From Kerstersia similis (lineage in GTDB: Bacteria > Pseudomonadota > Gammaproteobacteria > Burkholderiales > Burkholderiaceae_B), in the NCBI RefSeq assembly GCF_965139615.1, contig NZ_CBCSIQ010000013.1, positions 1-64,000 on the forward strand: a stretch of DNA of 64,000 bases. The letters are read 5' to 3'. Made by a program: the position numbers and the translations under genes. This document shows positions 8,929 through 16,861 of the stretch, in pieces. The notes beneath the pieces are model-generated. The model was not told the origin of the DNA, did not search any database, and saw only the letters and a list, made by a program, of their open reading frames with translations. Position 1 is the stretch's first letter. Every line of letters begins with the position of its first letter.

Positions 8929-9031
8929 ACTGTCGGGCGGGTGTCAGGCTGTCATGCTGCTCTGGTGAGCAGCAAGCGGGCAACAAGGCCGATGGCAAAG
9001 GCATTTTTTACATAGCAAGGATTCATAGACA

Positions 9032-11173
9032 ATGTTCAATAAAGTGACCAAGTCGTTCCAGTACGGTCAGCATACGGTGGTGCTGGAGACGGGTGAGATT
9101 GCCCGCCAGGCCTCCGGTGCCGTGCTGGTATCCATCGAAGACACCGTCGTGCTGGCAACTGTTGTCGCGGCACGCAAGGCCAAGGCCGGCCAGGACTTCT
9201 TCCCCCTGACCGTCGATTACATCGAGAAAACCTATGCGGCTGGCCGCATCCCCGGCGGTTTCTTCAAGCGTGAAGGCAAGCCCTCCGAAAAGGAAACGCT
9301 GACCTCCCGCCTGATCGACCGTCCGCTGCGTCCGCTGTTCCCGGAAGGCTTCTACAACGAAGTCCAGGTGATCATCCACACGGTTTCGGTCAACCCTGAA
9401 ATCGACCCGGATATCGCCGCCATGATCGGCGCTTCCGCTGCGCTGGCTATTTCCGGCATTCCGTTCAACGGCCCGATCGGCGCGGCCCGCGTTGGCTACA
9501 TCGACGGCGCATACGTGCTGAACCCCACGGCCAGCCAGCTCAAGACCTCGGCGCTGGATCTGGTGGTCGCCGGTACCGAAAATGCCGTGCTGATGGTGGA
9601 ATCCGAAGCCCAGCAACTGAGCGAAGAAGTGATGCTCGGCGGCGTGGTCTATGGCCACGAGCAAATGCAGGCTGTCATCAATGCCATCCACGATCTGGTG
9701 GAAGACGCCGGCAAGCCCGAGTGGGACTGGCAGGCTGCCCCGCGCAATGAAGCCCTGATCGCTGCTGTGTCGGCAGTCGCTGATGGCGGCCTGAAGGCTG
9801 CGTACTCCATCCGCGAAAAGCAGGCACGCACGACGCAACTGCGCGAAGTGTATGCCGATGTGCATGCCAAGCTGGCCGAACAGGCTGCCCAGGCAGGCAC
9901 GGATGCCCCGGATACGGTCGAAGTCGAAAACATTCTGTTCGATCTGGAAGCCCGTATCGTCCGTTCGCAAATCCTGAGCGGCGAGCCGCGCATCGACGGC
10001 CGCGACACGCGTACCGTGCGCCCGATCAGCATCCGCTTGGGCGTGTTGCCCCGCGCGCACGGCAGCGCGCTCTTCACCCGTGGTGAAACGCAGGCGCTGG
10101 TGGTGGCCACGCTCGGCACCAAGCAGGACGAGCAGATCATCGACGCCCTGATGGGCGAGTACCGCGACCGCTTCATGTTCCACTACAACATGCCTCCGTT
10201 CGCGACCGGCGAAACCGGCCGTGTGGGCGTGCCCAAGCGTCGTGAAATCGGCCATGGCCGCCTGGCCAAGCGTTCGCTGGTGCCGCTGCTGCCCGCACAC
10301 GAAGATTTCCAGTACAGCATCCGTGTGGTGTCGGAAATCACCGAGTCGAACGGTTCCTCTTCGATGGCGTCGGTTTGCGGCGGTTCGCTGGCCATGATGG
10401 ACGCCGGCGTGCCGGTGAAGGATCACGTGGCCGGTGTGGCCATGGGCCTGATCCTGGACGGTGGCAAGTTCGCCGTGCTGACGGACATCCTGGGCGATGA
10501 AGATCACCTGGGCGACATGGACTTCAAGGTGGCGGGCACCGAAAACGGCGTGACCGCACTGCAGATGGACATCAAGATCCAGGGCATTACCAAGGAAATC
10601 ATGCAAGTGGCGCTGGCTCAAGCCCGCGAAGGCCGCCTGCACATCCTGGGCAAGATGAAGGAAGCCCTGGGCGGTTCGCGCCAAGAGCTGTCCACCTTTG
10701 CGCCGCGCATGCTGCAGATCAAGATCAACCCCGAGAAGATCCGTGACGTGATCGGCAAGGGCGGCGCCACCATCCGTGCGCTGACCGAAGAAACCGGCAC
10801 GCAGATCGACATCTCGGATGATGGCAGCATCACCATTTCCAGCGCCGACCTGGATCGTGCGAAGGAAGCCCAGCGCCGTATCGAGGAAATCACCGCCGAT
10901 GTGGAAGTGGGTCAAGTCTATGAAGGCAGCGTGCTGCGCTTGCTGGACTTCGGTGCCATCGTTCAGGTGCTGCCGGGTCGTGACGGCCTGCTGCATATCT
11001 CGGAAATCGCCAACTACCGTATCGCCAATATCAACGATGTGCTGAAGGTTGGCCAGGTTGTGCGCGTGAAGGTCATCGAAGCTGACGAAAAGGGCCGTCT
11101 GCGCCTGTCGGTGAAGGCCATCGGCGGTATCGAGCAACAAGGTGGTCCGGCTGCGCCGGGCGCTGCCCAGTAA
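9032..11173 (+). CDS. pnp: Polynucleotide phosphorylase (3'-5' exoribonuclease)
   Basis: 713 residues, full length. It degrades RNA 3' to 5' with phosphate, releasing nucleoside diphosphates, alone or in the degradosome. Two RNase PH domains are seen: the first in residues 10-145, and the catalytic second near 320-460 with TRGETQALVVATLGT and GDMDFKVAGTENGVTALQMD. A KH domain follows (residues 555-615, GXXG loop IGKGGATIR), then an S1 domain (VYEGSVLRLLDFGAIVQV, GRDGLLHISEI). An AAGGA ribosome site precedes the ATG. A large frame on the opposite strand is only a codon-bias shadow. A strong terminator follows. Confidence 0.98.
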   Translation: MFNKVTKSFQYGQHTVVLETGEIARQASGAVLVSIEDTVVLATVVAARKAKAGQDFFPLTVDYIEKTYAAGRIPGGFFKREGKPSEKETLTSRLIDRPLRPLFPEGFYNEVQVIIHTVSVNPEIDPDIAAMIGASAALAISGIPFNGPIGAARVGYIDGAYVLNPTASQLKTSALDLVVAGTENAVLMVESEAQQLSEEVMLGGVVYGHEQMQAVINAIHDLVEDAGKPEWDWQAAPRNEALIAAVSAVADGGLKAAYSIREKQARTTQLREVYADVHAKLAEQAAQAGTDAPDTVEVENILFDLEARIVRSQILSGEPRIDGRDTRTVRPISIRLGVLPRAHGSALFTRGETQALVVATLGTKQDEQIIDALMGEYRDRFMFHYNMPPFATGETGRVGVPKRREIGHGRLAKRSLVPLLPAHEDFQYSIRVVSEITESNGSSSMASVCGGSLAMMDAGVPVKDHVAGVAMGLILDGGKFAVLTDILGDEDHLGDMDFKVAGTENGVTALQMDIKIQGITKEIMQVALAQAREGRLHILGKMKEALGGSRQELSTFAPRMLQIKINPEKIRDVIGKGGATIRALTEETGTQIDISDDGSITISSADLDRAKEAQRRIEEITADVEVGQVYEGSVLRLLDFGAIVQVLPGRDGLLHISEIANYRIANINDVLKVGQVVRVKVIEADEKGRLRLSVKAIGGIEQQGGPAAPGAAQ

Positions 11174-11236
11174 TTACTGCCTGCCACGCTCCGGTGCCGC
11201 TGTCAGGGCGCCGGGTGTGCTCAGCGGGTAGTCAGG

Positions 11237-11273
11237 CCCCAGCGGCTGGAGAGATCCGGCCGCTGGGGTTTTT
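11237..11273 (+). terminator. Intrinsic terminator after pnp
   Basis: A 14-pair stem (CCCCAGCGGCTGGA with its complement, one G-T pair) closes on a GAGA tetraloop and is followed by five T residues, 63 bases after the pnp stop. Confidence 0.9.
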
Positions 11274-11387
11274 GCATCAAACGTCATGATCATGCCTCTG
11301 ACGGCATGCACCGGCTGGCATGCAACCGGTGGACGACGGGCCGGCGGTGTTCCGGGCTGGCGGAGTATTCAAACAATAAAGGAGACA

Positions 11388-11699
11388 ATGATGTACATGC
11401 ATATCGTGCTGCTGGCCTTCAAGGAAACGCCGGACGCTGCATGGCTGGAAGGTATGGAAGCTTGCTGCCAGCGCATCAGGCAAGAGTGCGAGGGCTGGGA
11501 GATCTATCATTTCGGGCCTAATCGGGCGGCCTTGTCGCAAGGCTATTCCCATGCCGTCATTTCGGCATTCCAGGACGCCCAGGCCCTGGAAAACTATAAA
11601 ATCCATCCGGCACATATTGCACTGGAAGCATTTGCCGGCCCTGCGCTGGCACGCGTGCTGGTCCTGGATGACGATGTGCCATCATTCGGCCGGGGGTAG
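11388..11699 (+). CDS. Dabb (stress-responsive alpha-beta barrel) domain protein
   Basis: 103 residues from ATG 11388, which has a good AAAGGAGA ribosome site; an ATG follows directly at 11391. The protein opens MMYMHIVLLAFKETPDAAW, and the conserved start histidine and later YKIHPAHIALEAF are typical of the Dabb ferredoxin-like fold. These small dimeric proteins include stress proteins and a few aromatic or polyketide cyclases and decarboxylases, so the function cannot be fixed. It lies between pnp and a PaaX-like regulator; the 155-base gap to the latter shows no terminator. Confidence 0.75.
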   Translation: MMYMHIVLLAFKETPDAAWLEGMEACCQRIRQECEGWEIYHFGPNRAALSQGYSHAVISAFQDAQALENYKIHPAHIALEAFAGPALARVLVLDDDVPSFGRG

Positions 11700-11854
11700 A
11701 GCGCCTGGGTGCTGTCGCGTTTCTGGCAGCGCAAGGCCGGTATGATCGGGCTGCCGGATTTTTGCAATGTGCCGCCAGGGGGAGGGCAGGCTCGGATGTG
11801 TGCCTTGCCGTGAACCTGGCGTGGCGTGGGCAAAGCCGTGAGAAAGGAGTTGGG

Positions 11855-12730
11855 GTGTCAAGCGCGATCGACGAAATTATTGCGGGACGGGAGCCTGGCG
11901 GGCATGAACAGCCTGCGCACCACCGGTATGTGGTGACTGTATTCGGGCTTTACGGCCGTCCTTCCGGCAAGGCGATTCCGGTTGCGGTACTGGTGCGCTT
12001 GTTATCGGAGCTGGGGTATGAGCCGACGAGTGTGCGCTCGTCCATTTCACGCCTGAAGAAAAAAGGGGTATTGATCAGCCGCAAGGCGGGCAGCGCCAGC
12101 GGTTATGCCCTGTCGGACGAACTGGAGCCGCACATGCTGGCCGGCGATGAGCGGATTTTTTCGCCACGTACGGCAGGTATCGCCGATCCCTGGCTGCTGG
12201 TTTCGTACTCGGTGCCGGAAAGTGAGCGGAAGAATCGCCATAAGATCCGGGCTGGCCTGGCGCGCATGGGATTTGGCAATGTGGCCCCGGGCCTGGGGAT
12301 CGCACCGGTGCGCGCCCAGGCCGAAGCGCTGGAGTATATCCGCGAGCATGATCTTTGGCCTTATGTGGATTTCTTCGTTTCCGAGCCGGTCGGGTTTGGC
12401 GATTTGCGCCTGAAGGTGGCGCAGTGGTGGAACCTGGATGCACTGGAAGGCGAGTACCTGTCTTTTGTGCAGGCGTTCGGTGCGCTCAATGAGCGCTGGC
12501 TGGGGTATGTCCGCGAAGATCCGGAAACCTTGCGCGAGGCGTTCAAGGTCTATGTGCCCATGGTGACGCAGTGGCGCCGCTTGCCGTTTCTGGATCCTGG
12601 CTTGCCGCCCGAGCTATTGCCGGCGGAATGGCAGGGCATTGCCGCCCGCCGCGTATTCAGCGACTTGCATCGGGTGCTCAAGCCCTTGTCCGCGCGTTAT
12701 GTGGAAGAAGTGATACGTACCTTGTCCTGA
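11855..12730 (+). CDS. PaaX-family transcriptional repressor
   Basis: 291 residues from a GTG at 11855 that has a strong AAAGGAG site 7 bases upstream; a longer frame back to 11762 lacks one. The N-terminal winged helix (residues about 20-90) includes YVVTVFGLYGRP and VRSSISRLKKKGVLIS, typical of PaaX, the phenylacetyl-CoA-responsive repressor. The central and C-terminal parts (WLLVSYSVPESERKNRHKIR, LWNLDALEGEY-like) also match. No phenylacetate genes lie here, so it probably controls another aromatic acyl-CoA pathway, perhaps the adjacent esterase-monooxygenase genes. Its 3' end overlaps the convergent esterase gene by 34 bases. Confidence 0.85.
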   Translation: MSSAIDEIIAGREPGGHEQPAHHRYVVTVFGLYGRPSGKAIPVAVLVRLLSELGYEPTSVRSSISRLKKKGVLISRKAGSASGYALSDELEPHMLAGDERIFSPRTAGIADPWLLVSYSVPESERKNRHKIRAGLARMGFGNVAPGLGIAPVRAQAEALEYIREHDLWPYVDFFVSEPVGFGDLRLKVAQWWNLDALEGEYLSFVQAFGALNERWLGYVREDPETLREAFKVYVPMVTQWRRLPFLDPGLPPELLPAEWQGIAARRVFSDLHRVLKPLSARYVEEVIRTLS

Positions 12731-14097
12731 TCGGGCGCTTGCCGGCTCGTTGCGAAATGGCTGAGCCGGGATATCAGATCTTCTGAAATCCGGTCGAAAC
12801 GATCGGTGTCCATGTCTTGCAGCATGGGTGCGTCCAGCCAGGCGGTGCGATTGCCGAACTGAAAGGGCAAATCCAGGCAATGGCCGGCATGCAGGTCGGG
12901 CAGGGGGCTGCTTTCTGAAAAGGTCTCCAGGCATACCGGGCGTCCTGCGGCGCGCATGGCATTGGCGTATTCATTGGGGAAGCGCTGGAATTGGCGCCAG
13001 GAGGAGGCCGTGACCAGCTGCCGGTAGGGTGACAGGCCGCAGGCGGCGCCATCATAGCGTCCGTGAGGACGCAGTACCGGCGGTATATCTGCGTCATTCC
13101 AGGTGGCAAGGGCGCGATCGACGTCGTCTTGCGTTGCGTGCAGGTGGTGTGGAGACTGGAAGAAGAAACTGGCGGACTCGTCCGAGGTGTAGCGCAGATA
13201 GACGGCTTCGGCATGGCAGGCCCGCGCCGCCCAGTCGGCTTGCAGCAGCGCAGCCGGCAGGCCAGAGCTGGCGACCGGCAGAAAAGCGGCGGGGGCATAC
13301 GCCAGGTTTGGGCGCGGGCTTTCCGGTAGGTGGGCCAGAGCGGATTGAGCGGTTTGCATGAGCTGTCTTGCATCCACATGCAGGAGATCGTGATCGGGCA
13401 GATGCGCCTGTACCCAGTGTGTGATGGCATCTTGCCGGGCTTGCGGCCAGGGTTCCCGGGTACCCATGCTGAGCAGTGCGATGCGGTGTACCAGGCCTCG
13501 GGTTTGCGGCAAGGTGGAAAGCAGATGTGCATACCAGCCGCCAGCAGATTGACCGGCAAGGGTGATGCGCGTCGGGTCGCCTCCGAAATGGGCGGCGTGC
13601 TCGGCTGCCCACTGGAGCGCGAGCAGCAAATCTCCGGCAGGGAGCGGCAGCTCCTGGGGCGCAGCCTGAGGGGAAGCCAGATGACCCAGGGCACCCAGCC
13701 GATAGTTGACGGTGATGACAACCATGCCTTGAGCCGCCAGGCGGCTGCCGTCATACCAGGGCATGGCGCCGCCACCGGTCATCCAGGCGCCGCCGTGGAT
13801 AAAGAAGAGCACGGGTAAACCTTGTGCGTTTTGCGGTGCCCAGACATTGGCATAGAAAGCGTCTTCGGACTGAGGGTTGGCTTGGCCATGTCCCATGGCA
13901 GCCGCCAGTTTGCCTGGCAGTTGCGGAAAAATCGGAATGTCCAGCAACCGGGATGCCGCCAGGCGGCCAGAGGCAGGCCTGGCGGCCGCAAAGCGAGCGG
14001 GGGCACTGGCATAGCGCAGGCCGTACCAGGCATTCAGGCGGGTGCGGCCCACGCTGAGGCTGGCATTGGGGAGGTCGGGGGCAAGGTTGCCGGACAT
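12697..14097 (-). CDS. Type-B carboxylesterase (alpha/beta hydrolase)
   Basis: 466 residues without a clear signal peptide, so probably cytoplasmic. The oxyanion-hole motif FFIHGGAWMTGG is near residue 98, the nucleophile elbow GQSAGG near 167, and a C-terminal HAGHCLDLPF holds the likely catalytic histidine. These are hallmarks of type-B carboxylesterases, which hydrolyse short or aromatic esters and lactones. The gene starts 13 bases after the monooxygenase stop and is last in a three-gene minus operon (cupin, monooxygenase, esterase). The substrate may be an ester that enters or leaves the monooxygenase pathway. Overlaps the paaX-like gene tail to tail. Confidence 0.85.
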   Translation of the reverse strand: MSGNLAPDLPNASLSVGRTRLNAWYGLRYASAPARFAAARPASGRLAASRLLDIPIFPQLPGKLAAAMGHGQANPQSEDAFYANVWAPQNAQGLPVLFFIHGGAWMTGGGAMPWYDGSRLAAQGMVVITVNYRLGALGHLASPQAAPQELPLPAGDLLLALQWAAEHAAHFGGDPTRITLAGQSAGGWYAHLLSTLPQTRGLVHRIALLSMGTREPWPQARQDAITHWVQAHLPDHDLLHVDARQLMQTAQSALAHLPESPRPNLAYAPAAFLPVASSGLPAALLQADWAARACHAEAVYLRYTSDESASFFFQSPHHLHATQDDVDRALATWNDADIPPVLRPHGRYDGAACGLSPYRQLVTASSWRQFQRFPNEYANAMRAAGRPVCLETFSESSPLPDLHAGHCLDLPFQFGNRTAWLDAPMLQDMDTDRFDRISEDLISRLSHFATSRQAPDQDKVRITSST

Positions 14098-14110
14098 GGA
14101 GGTTTCCCGT

Positions 14111-15340
14111 TCAGAGTTTGTTGGAAATATAGGGCGTGTCCGTCATGCCATTGCCATGGAGTTCATAGCCCATGGGGGCGGTGATGGAAGCATGACGGGT
14201 GCCGGTGTTGATATCCCGCCACATGCGTCCCAGCAGGCTGCTTTCCGCGAAGGATGCAGTGCCGTGCAGCCAGCAGAGTTCATTGGCAGCCTCGACCAGT
14301 TCATGGCCGGCGTGGCCGATCCCGGCCCGGTGCCGCGCGCGTTCGGCCAGCGGCATGGGGGTCGTGCCGGCGGCGACTGCGTCGATATGGGCGGCGGCGC
14401 GTTCCAGCAGCAGGCGTGCGCCGTCGATTTTGATGCTGGCGGCTCCAAGGTTGTGGACAAAGGCGCCGGAGTCTGTTTGTTTTTTGTAGTGGGTATAGGT
14501 AACGCCGCGTTTGTGGGCGATGTCTGTCGTGTAGTCCAGGGCAGCATAGGCGGCGCCCAGCGATGGGGCCTGGATAGTGGTGGACATGGTCAAATGCGGC
14601 GTCAGGCGTCGTCCGAAAGTGGCCTGAGGGTCGCACTCCGGGCCGGTGCCCATCAAGGCTTCGAAAGTGATGACGCGGTTCTTCGGCAGCCACAGGTCTT
14701 GCGCAACCATGGTATTGGAACCTGAGCCTCGCATGCCGATGGTGAACCAGGTGTCATGCACTTCGTATTCGCCACGTTGCATCATGGCAAAGCCAATGCG
14801 AGGCGTGCTGCCTGCCTGTTCATCCTGGATGAACAGAATGCCGATGGCCCATTCCGAGTGTGAACTGTTGGAAGCAAAGGGCCATTTTCCGGTGATGCGC
14901 CAGCCGTCGCCATCCGGCGTGGCGGTTCCCTGGGGCTGGGCAAATATCGAAGCAGCCCGTATCGGGCCATGGGCAAAGACTTCATCCAGAAGTTCGTCGC
15001 TATAGCGATTGGCCAGCATGACGGAGCCGTTGGAAATTACCACGCACCAGGCGGCTGCCGGGTCGTAGTAGCCAACGGTGCGTGCGACCTCCAGCAGCAT
15101 GGAGGCGCCTCCTTCGTAGCCGCCATAGCGTTTGAGGGCGGAGATGCGCCAGGCACCCGTGTCCTCAAGCGCTTCAACGCTCTCGATGGGCAGGACGCGG
15201 TGCTGGTCGGCCAGCGGTGCGTTGTCGCGCAACAGGCCGCCAATGCGGTGAATACGTTCGACGATGGCAGCCGTCTCTGCGCTGGAAGGGGCTTGCGTCT
15301 GGGTCAGGCGATCAGGACGGGTCAGGATGGTAGAGGACAT
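14111..15340 (-). CDS. Two-component flavin-dependent monooxygenase, oxygenase subunit (acyl-CoA dehydrogenase fold)
   Basis: 409 residues with the acyl-CoA dehydrogenase fold. The N-terminal helical domain ends near YDPAAAWCVVISNGSV; the middle beta domain has GWRITGKWPFASNSSHSEWAI; the C-terminal helical domain has GAFVHNLGAASIKIDGARLLLERAA. This pattern, with WCVVISNGS and GKWPFASN, is that of class D flavin monooxygenases such as HsaA and the p-hydroxyphenylacetate hydroxylase oxygenase, not of true acyl-CoA dehydrogenases. Such enzymes need reduced flavin from a partner reductase, which lies divergently at 16306. AGGAAATC ribosome site before ATG 15340. The substrate is probably an aromatic or heterocyclic compound. 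Confidence 0.85.
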   Translation of the reverse strand: MSSTILTRPDRLTQTQAPSSAETAAIVERIHRIGGLLRDNAPLADQHRVLPIESVEALEDTGAWRISALKRYGGYEGGASMLLEVARTVGYYDPAAAWCVVISNGSVMLANRYSDELLDEVFAHGPIRAASIFAQPQGTATPDGDGWRITGKWPFASNSSHSEWAIGILFIQDEQAGSTPRIGFAMMQRGEYEVHDTWFTIGMRGSGSNTMVAQDLWLPKNRVITFEALMGTGPECDPQATFGRRLTPHLTMSTTIQAPSLGAAYAALDYTTDIAHKRGVTYTHYKKQTDSGAFVHNLGAASIKIDGARLLLERAAAHIDAVAAGTTPMPLAERARHRAGIGHAGHELVEAANELCWLHGTASFAESSLLGRMWRDINTGTRHASITAPMGYELHGNGMTDTPYISNKL

Positions 15341-15487
15341 GTGATTTCCTTGTGCGGAACGGGCGCGCCAGTTATCAAGGTGTGGGCGCCTGTGCTGCCT
15401 GTGCCGCCAGTGCCATGGACAGGTGGCACTGAGAGGGGCGGGCGGATGTGGGGAGCTTGCTGATGGATACGCCGGTGTCCAGCGCGT

Positions 15488-16018
15488 TCAGGCGGGATCC
15501 GGGCGGTGCCCCATGGGGGCGAGCAAGGTGATCTTGAAGCGCTGGCAGGCGTTTTCCAGGCGTTCTTCGGTGGCATGGTCCATGCGCCAGCCTTTTTGTG
15601 GAGCGGGGTAGTCGGCCGGAATGGCAACCGCACGGAAAAATTCGTCCAGGCCGCCAGGGGCGGACATGACCAGCCACTTGGCTTCGGCGTTCGGATCCAC
15701 TTTGAAAATGTGGGGGACATCTTTGGGCATGAGGATGCAATCACCAGGCCCGAGGGTGACGGAGGTGTCGGCGGCCCAGAAAGAAATCCTGCCTTCCAGG
15801 ATGTAGAAGATTTCGTCTTCTCCCGCATGCTCGTGCAGCGGCGGCTCCGAACCGGGTTTGGAGTGCGTCAAGGCCATCATGAAGCGGCCCTGGGTCATTT
15901 GGGTGGTGATGATGGGTTGAATCAGGTCGCCGAGAAACCAAAGGTTTTCTCTTTCCGACTCCCGGATGACGGCGATCCGGTTGTTGTCTTGGGCGGGGGC
16001 GTGGGCTTGTTCAGGCAT
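15488..16018 (-). CDS. Single-domain cupin protein, possible dioxygenase
   Basis: 176 residues from ATG 16018, chosen for its AAGGAGACGC ribosome site; a longer frame to 16090 lacks one. The cupin core has motif 1 as LHEHAGEDEIFYILEG (H62, H64, probable E69) and motif 2 as PGDCILMPKDVPHIF (H103), a complete His-His-Glu-His metal set. This resembles quercetin-dioxygenase-like cupins, so ring cleavage or another metal-dependent step is possible. It is first in the minus operon with the monooxygenase and esterase; the 147-base gap to the monooxygenase shows no terminator. Confidence 0.75.
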   Translation of the reverse strand: MPEQAHAPAQDNNRIAVIRESERENLWFLGDLIQPIITTQMTQGRFMMALTHSKPGSEPPLHEHAGEDEIFYILEGRISFWAADTSVTLGPGDCILMPKDVPHIFKVDPNAEAKWLVMSAPGGLDEFFRAVAIPADYPAPQKGWRMDHATEERLENACQRFKITLLAPMGHRPDPA

Positions 16019-16060
16019 TTGCGTCTCCTTCGTTATGTTGATGTTCGTGGATTCAATATA

Positions 16061-16071
16061 ACGACGGTCGT
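16061..16071. promoter_or_regulatory. Palindrome ACGACGGTCGT upstream of the cupin gene
   Basis: A perfect 11-base palindrome lies 43 bases before the cupin ATG, in the promoter-proximal leader. Its form suits a TetR/GntR-like or other dimeric regulator. The regulator is unknown. Confidence 0.4.
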
Positions 16072-16191
16072 AATTTGTTTGCAATATCAAAAATATCCAC
16101 CAATGTGGTTTTTCTTGGTGTTATCCCTTAAAAATTAGGGATATTACGGATATTTCATGTGCAATACCGGTCTGTGGTTTTCCCTATATCT

Positions 16192-16216
16192 ATTGCGAAA
16201 TTATGACGTTCGCAAT
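16192..16216. promoter_or_regulatory. Operator-like inverted repeat ATTGCGAA-N9-TTCGCAAT
   Basis: Two perfect 8-base arms are separated by nine bases, so their centres are about 17 bases apart. The site sits in the AT-rich divergent promoter region between the cupin and flavin reductase genes, 90 bases before the reductase ATG. It is a good candidate for the operator controlling both directions. A weaker repeat TATCCCT-N8-AGGGATA lies at 16122-16143. Confidence 0.55.
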
Positions 16217-16305
16217 AATTTAAAAATGAGCGTTGGCGATTTACGCCGGGCTTCTGTCGGAAACCACCACAGCGGGGGACAGGCCCCCGAAGGAATCGTG
16301 TCACC

Positions 16306-16833
16306 ATGACTCTCAGACCATATCCAGAGTTGGACGCGCAGCTGTTGCGGGAAGCTTTCGGGCATTTCCCTTCAGGTGTGGCCGCACTGGCGGCCGAACA
16401 TGCCGGAGAGCGGCATGTCATCGTCGCGTCGAGTTTTTCCGTTGGCGTATCGCTGGATCCTCCGCTTGTTGCGGTGTTTATCCAGCAACATTCATCGACC
16501 TGGACCATGCTGGCGCAAGCGCAGCGGATAGGCGTATCCATCCTGGGCGATGCCCATGCGGGGGCCTGCCGCCAATTGGCCAGCCGTGACAAACAGGCCA
16601 GGTTTCATGGCGTCGCGGCCGAAAGCCGGGAAAGCGGCGCGATACAGATCGAGGGCGCTGCCGCCTGGTTCGAATGCAGTGTGTTTGATGTGCGTGCCGC
16701 CGGGGATCATGAGGTGGTGCTGCTGCGTATCCATGGCCTGCTGATGGAGCCGGATGTGGCGCCGCTGGTCTTTCACCGTTCGCGTTTCACCAGCGTCGCG
16801 GCAGTTCCCGCCCCGGCACTGATGGTTTCCTGA
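16306..16833 (+). CDS. FMN-binding flavin reductase (HpaC/HsaB-like)
   Basis: 175 residues of the flavin reductase-like split-barrel fold. Family motifs are LREAFGHFPSGVAALAAE near residue 14, VASSFSVGVSLDPPLVAVFI near 45 and STWTMLAQAQRIGVSILG near 67. It uses NAD(P)H to supply reduced flavin to a separate oxygenase. The matching class D oxygenase lies on the other strand across a 290-base divergent promoter region, so the two parts of one enzyme are split between two operons. AAGGAATC ribosome site before the ATG. The MHS transporter follows after 28 bases. Confidence 0.88.
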   Translation: MTLRPYPELDAQLLREAFGHFPSGVAALAAEHAGERHVIVASSFSVGVSLDPPLVAVFIQQHSSTWTMLAQAQRIGVSILGDAHAGACRQLASRDKQARFHGVAAESRESGAIQIEGAAAWFECSVFDVRAAGDHEVVLLRIHGLLMEPDVAPLVFHRSRFTSVAAVPAPALMVS

Positions 16834-16861
16834 CACTTGCCGGGGGCAAGGAGGATAAATA

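Noticed and set aside
9023..11140. 705-codon open frame on the strand opposite pnp
   Set aside because: It mirrors pnp almost exactly and is His/Gln-rich low-quality protein with no family features; this is a common antisense artefact of GC-rich codon bias.
16660..16680. Sequence TGGTTCGAATGC resembling a tRNA T-loop
   Set aside because: It lies within the flavin reductase gene, and no cloverleaf arms or acceptor stem surround it.
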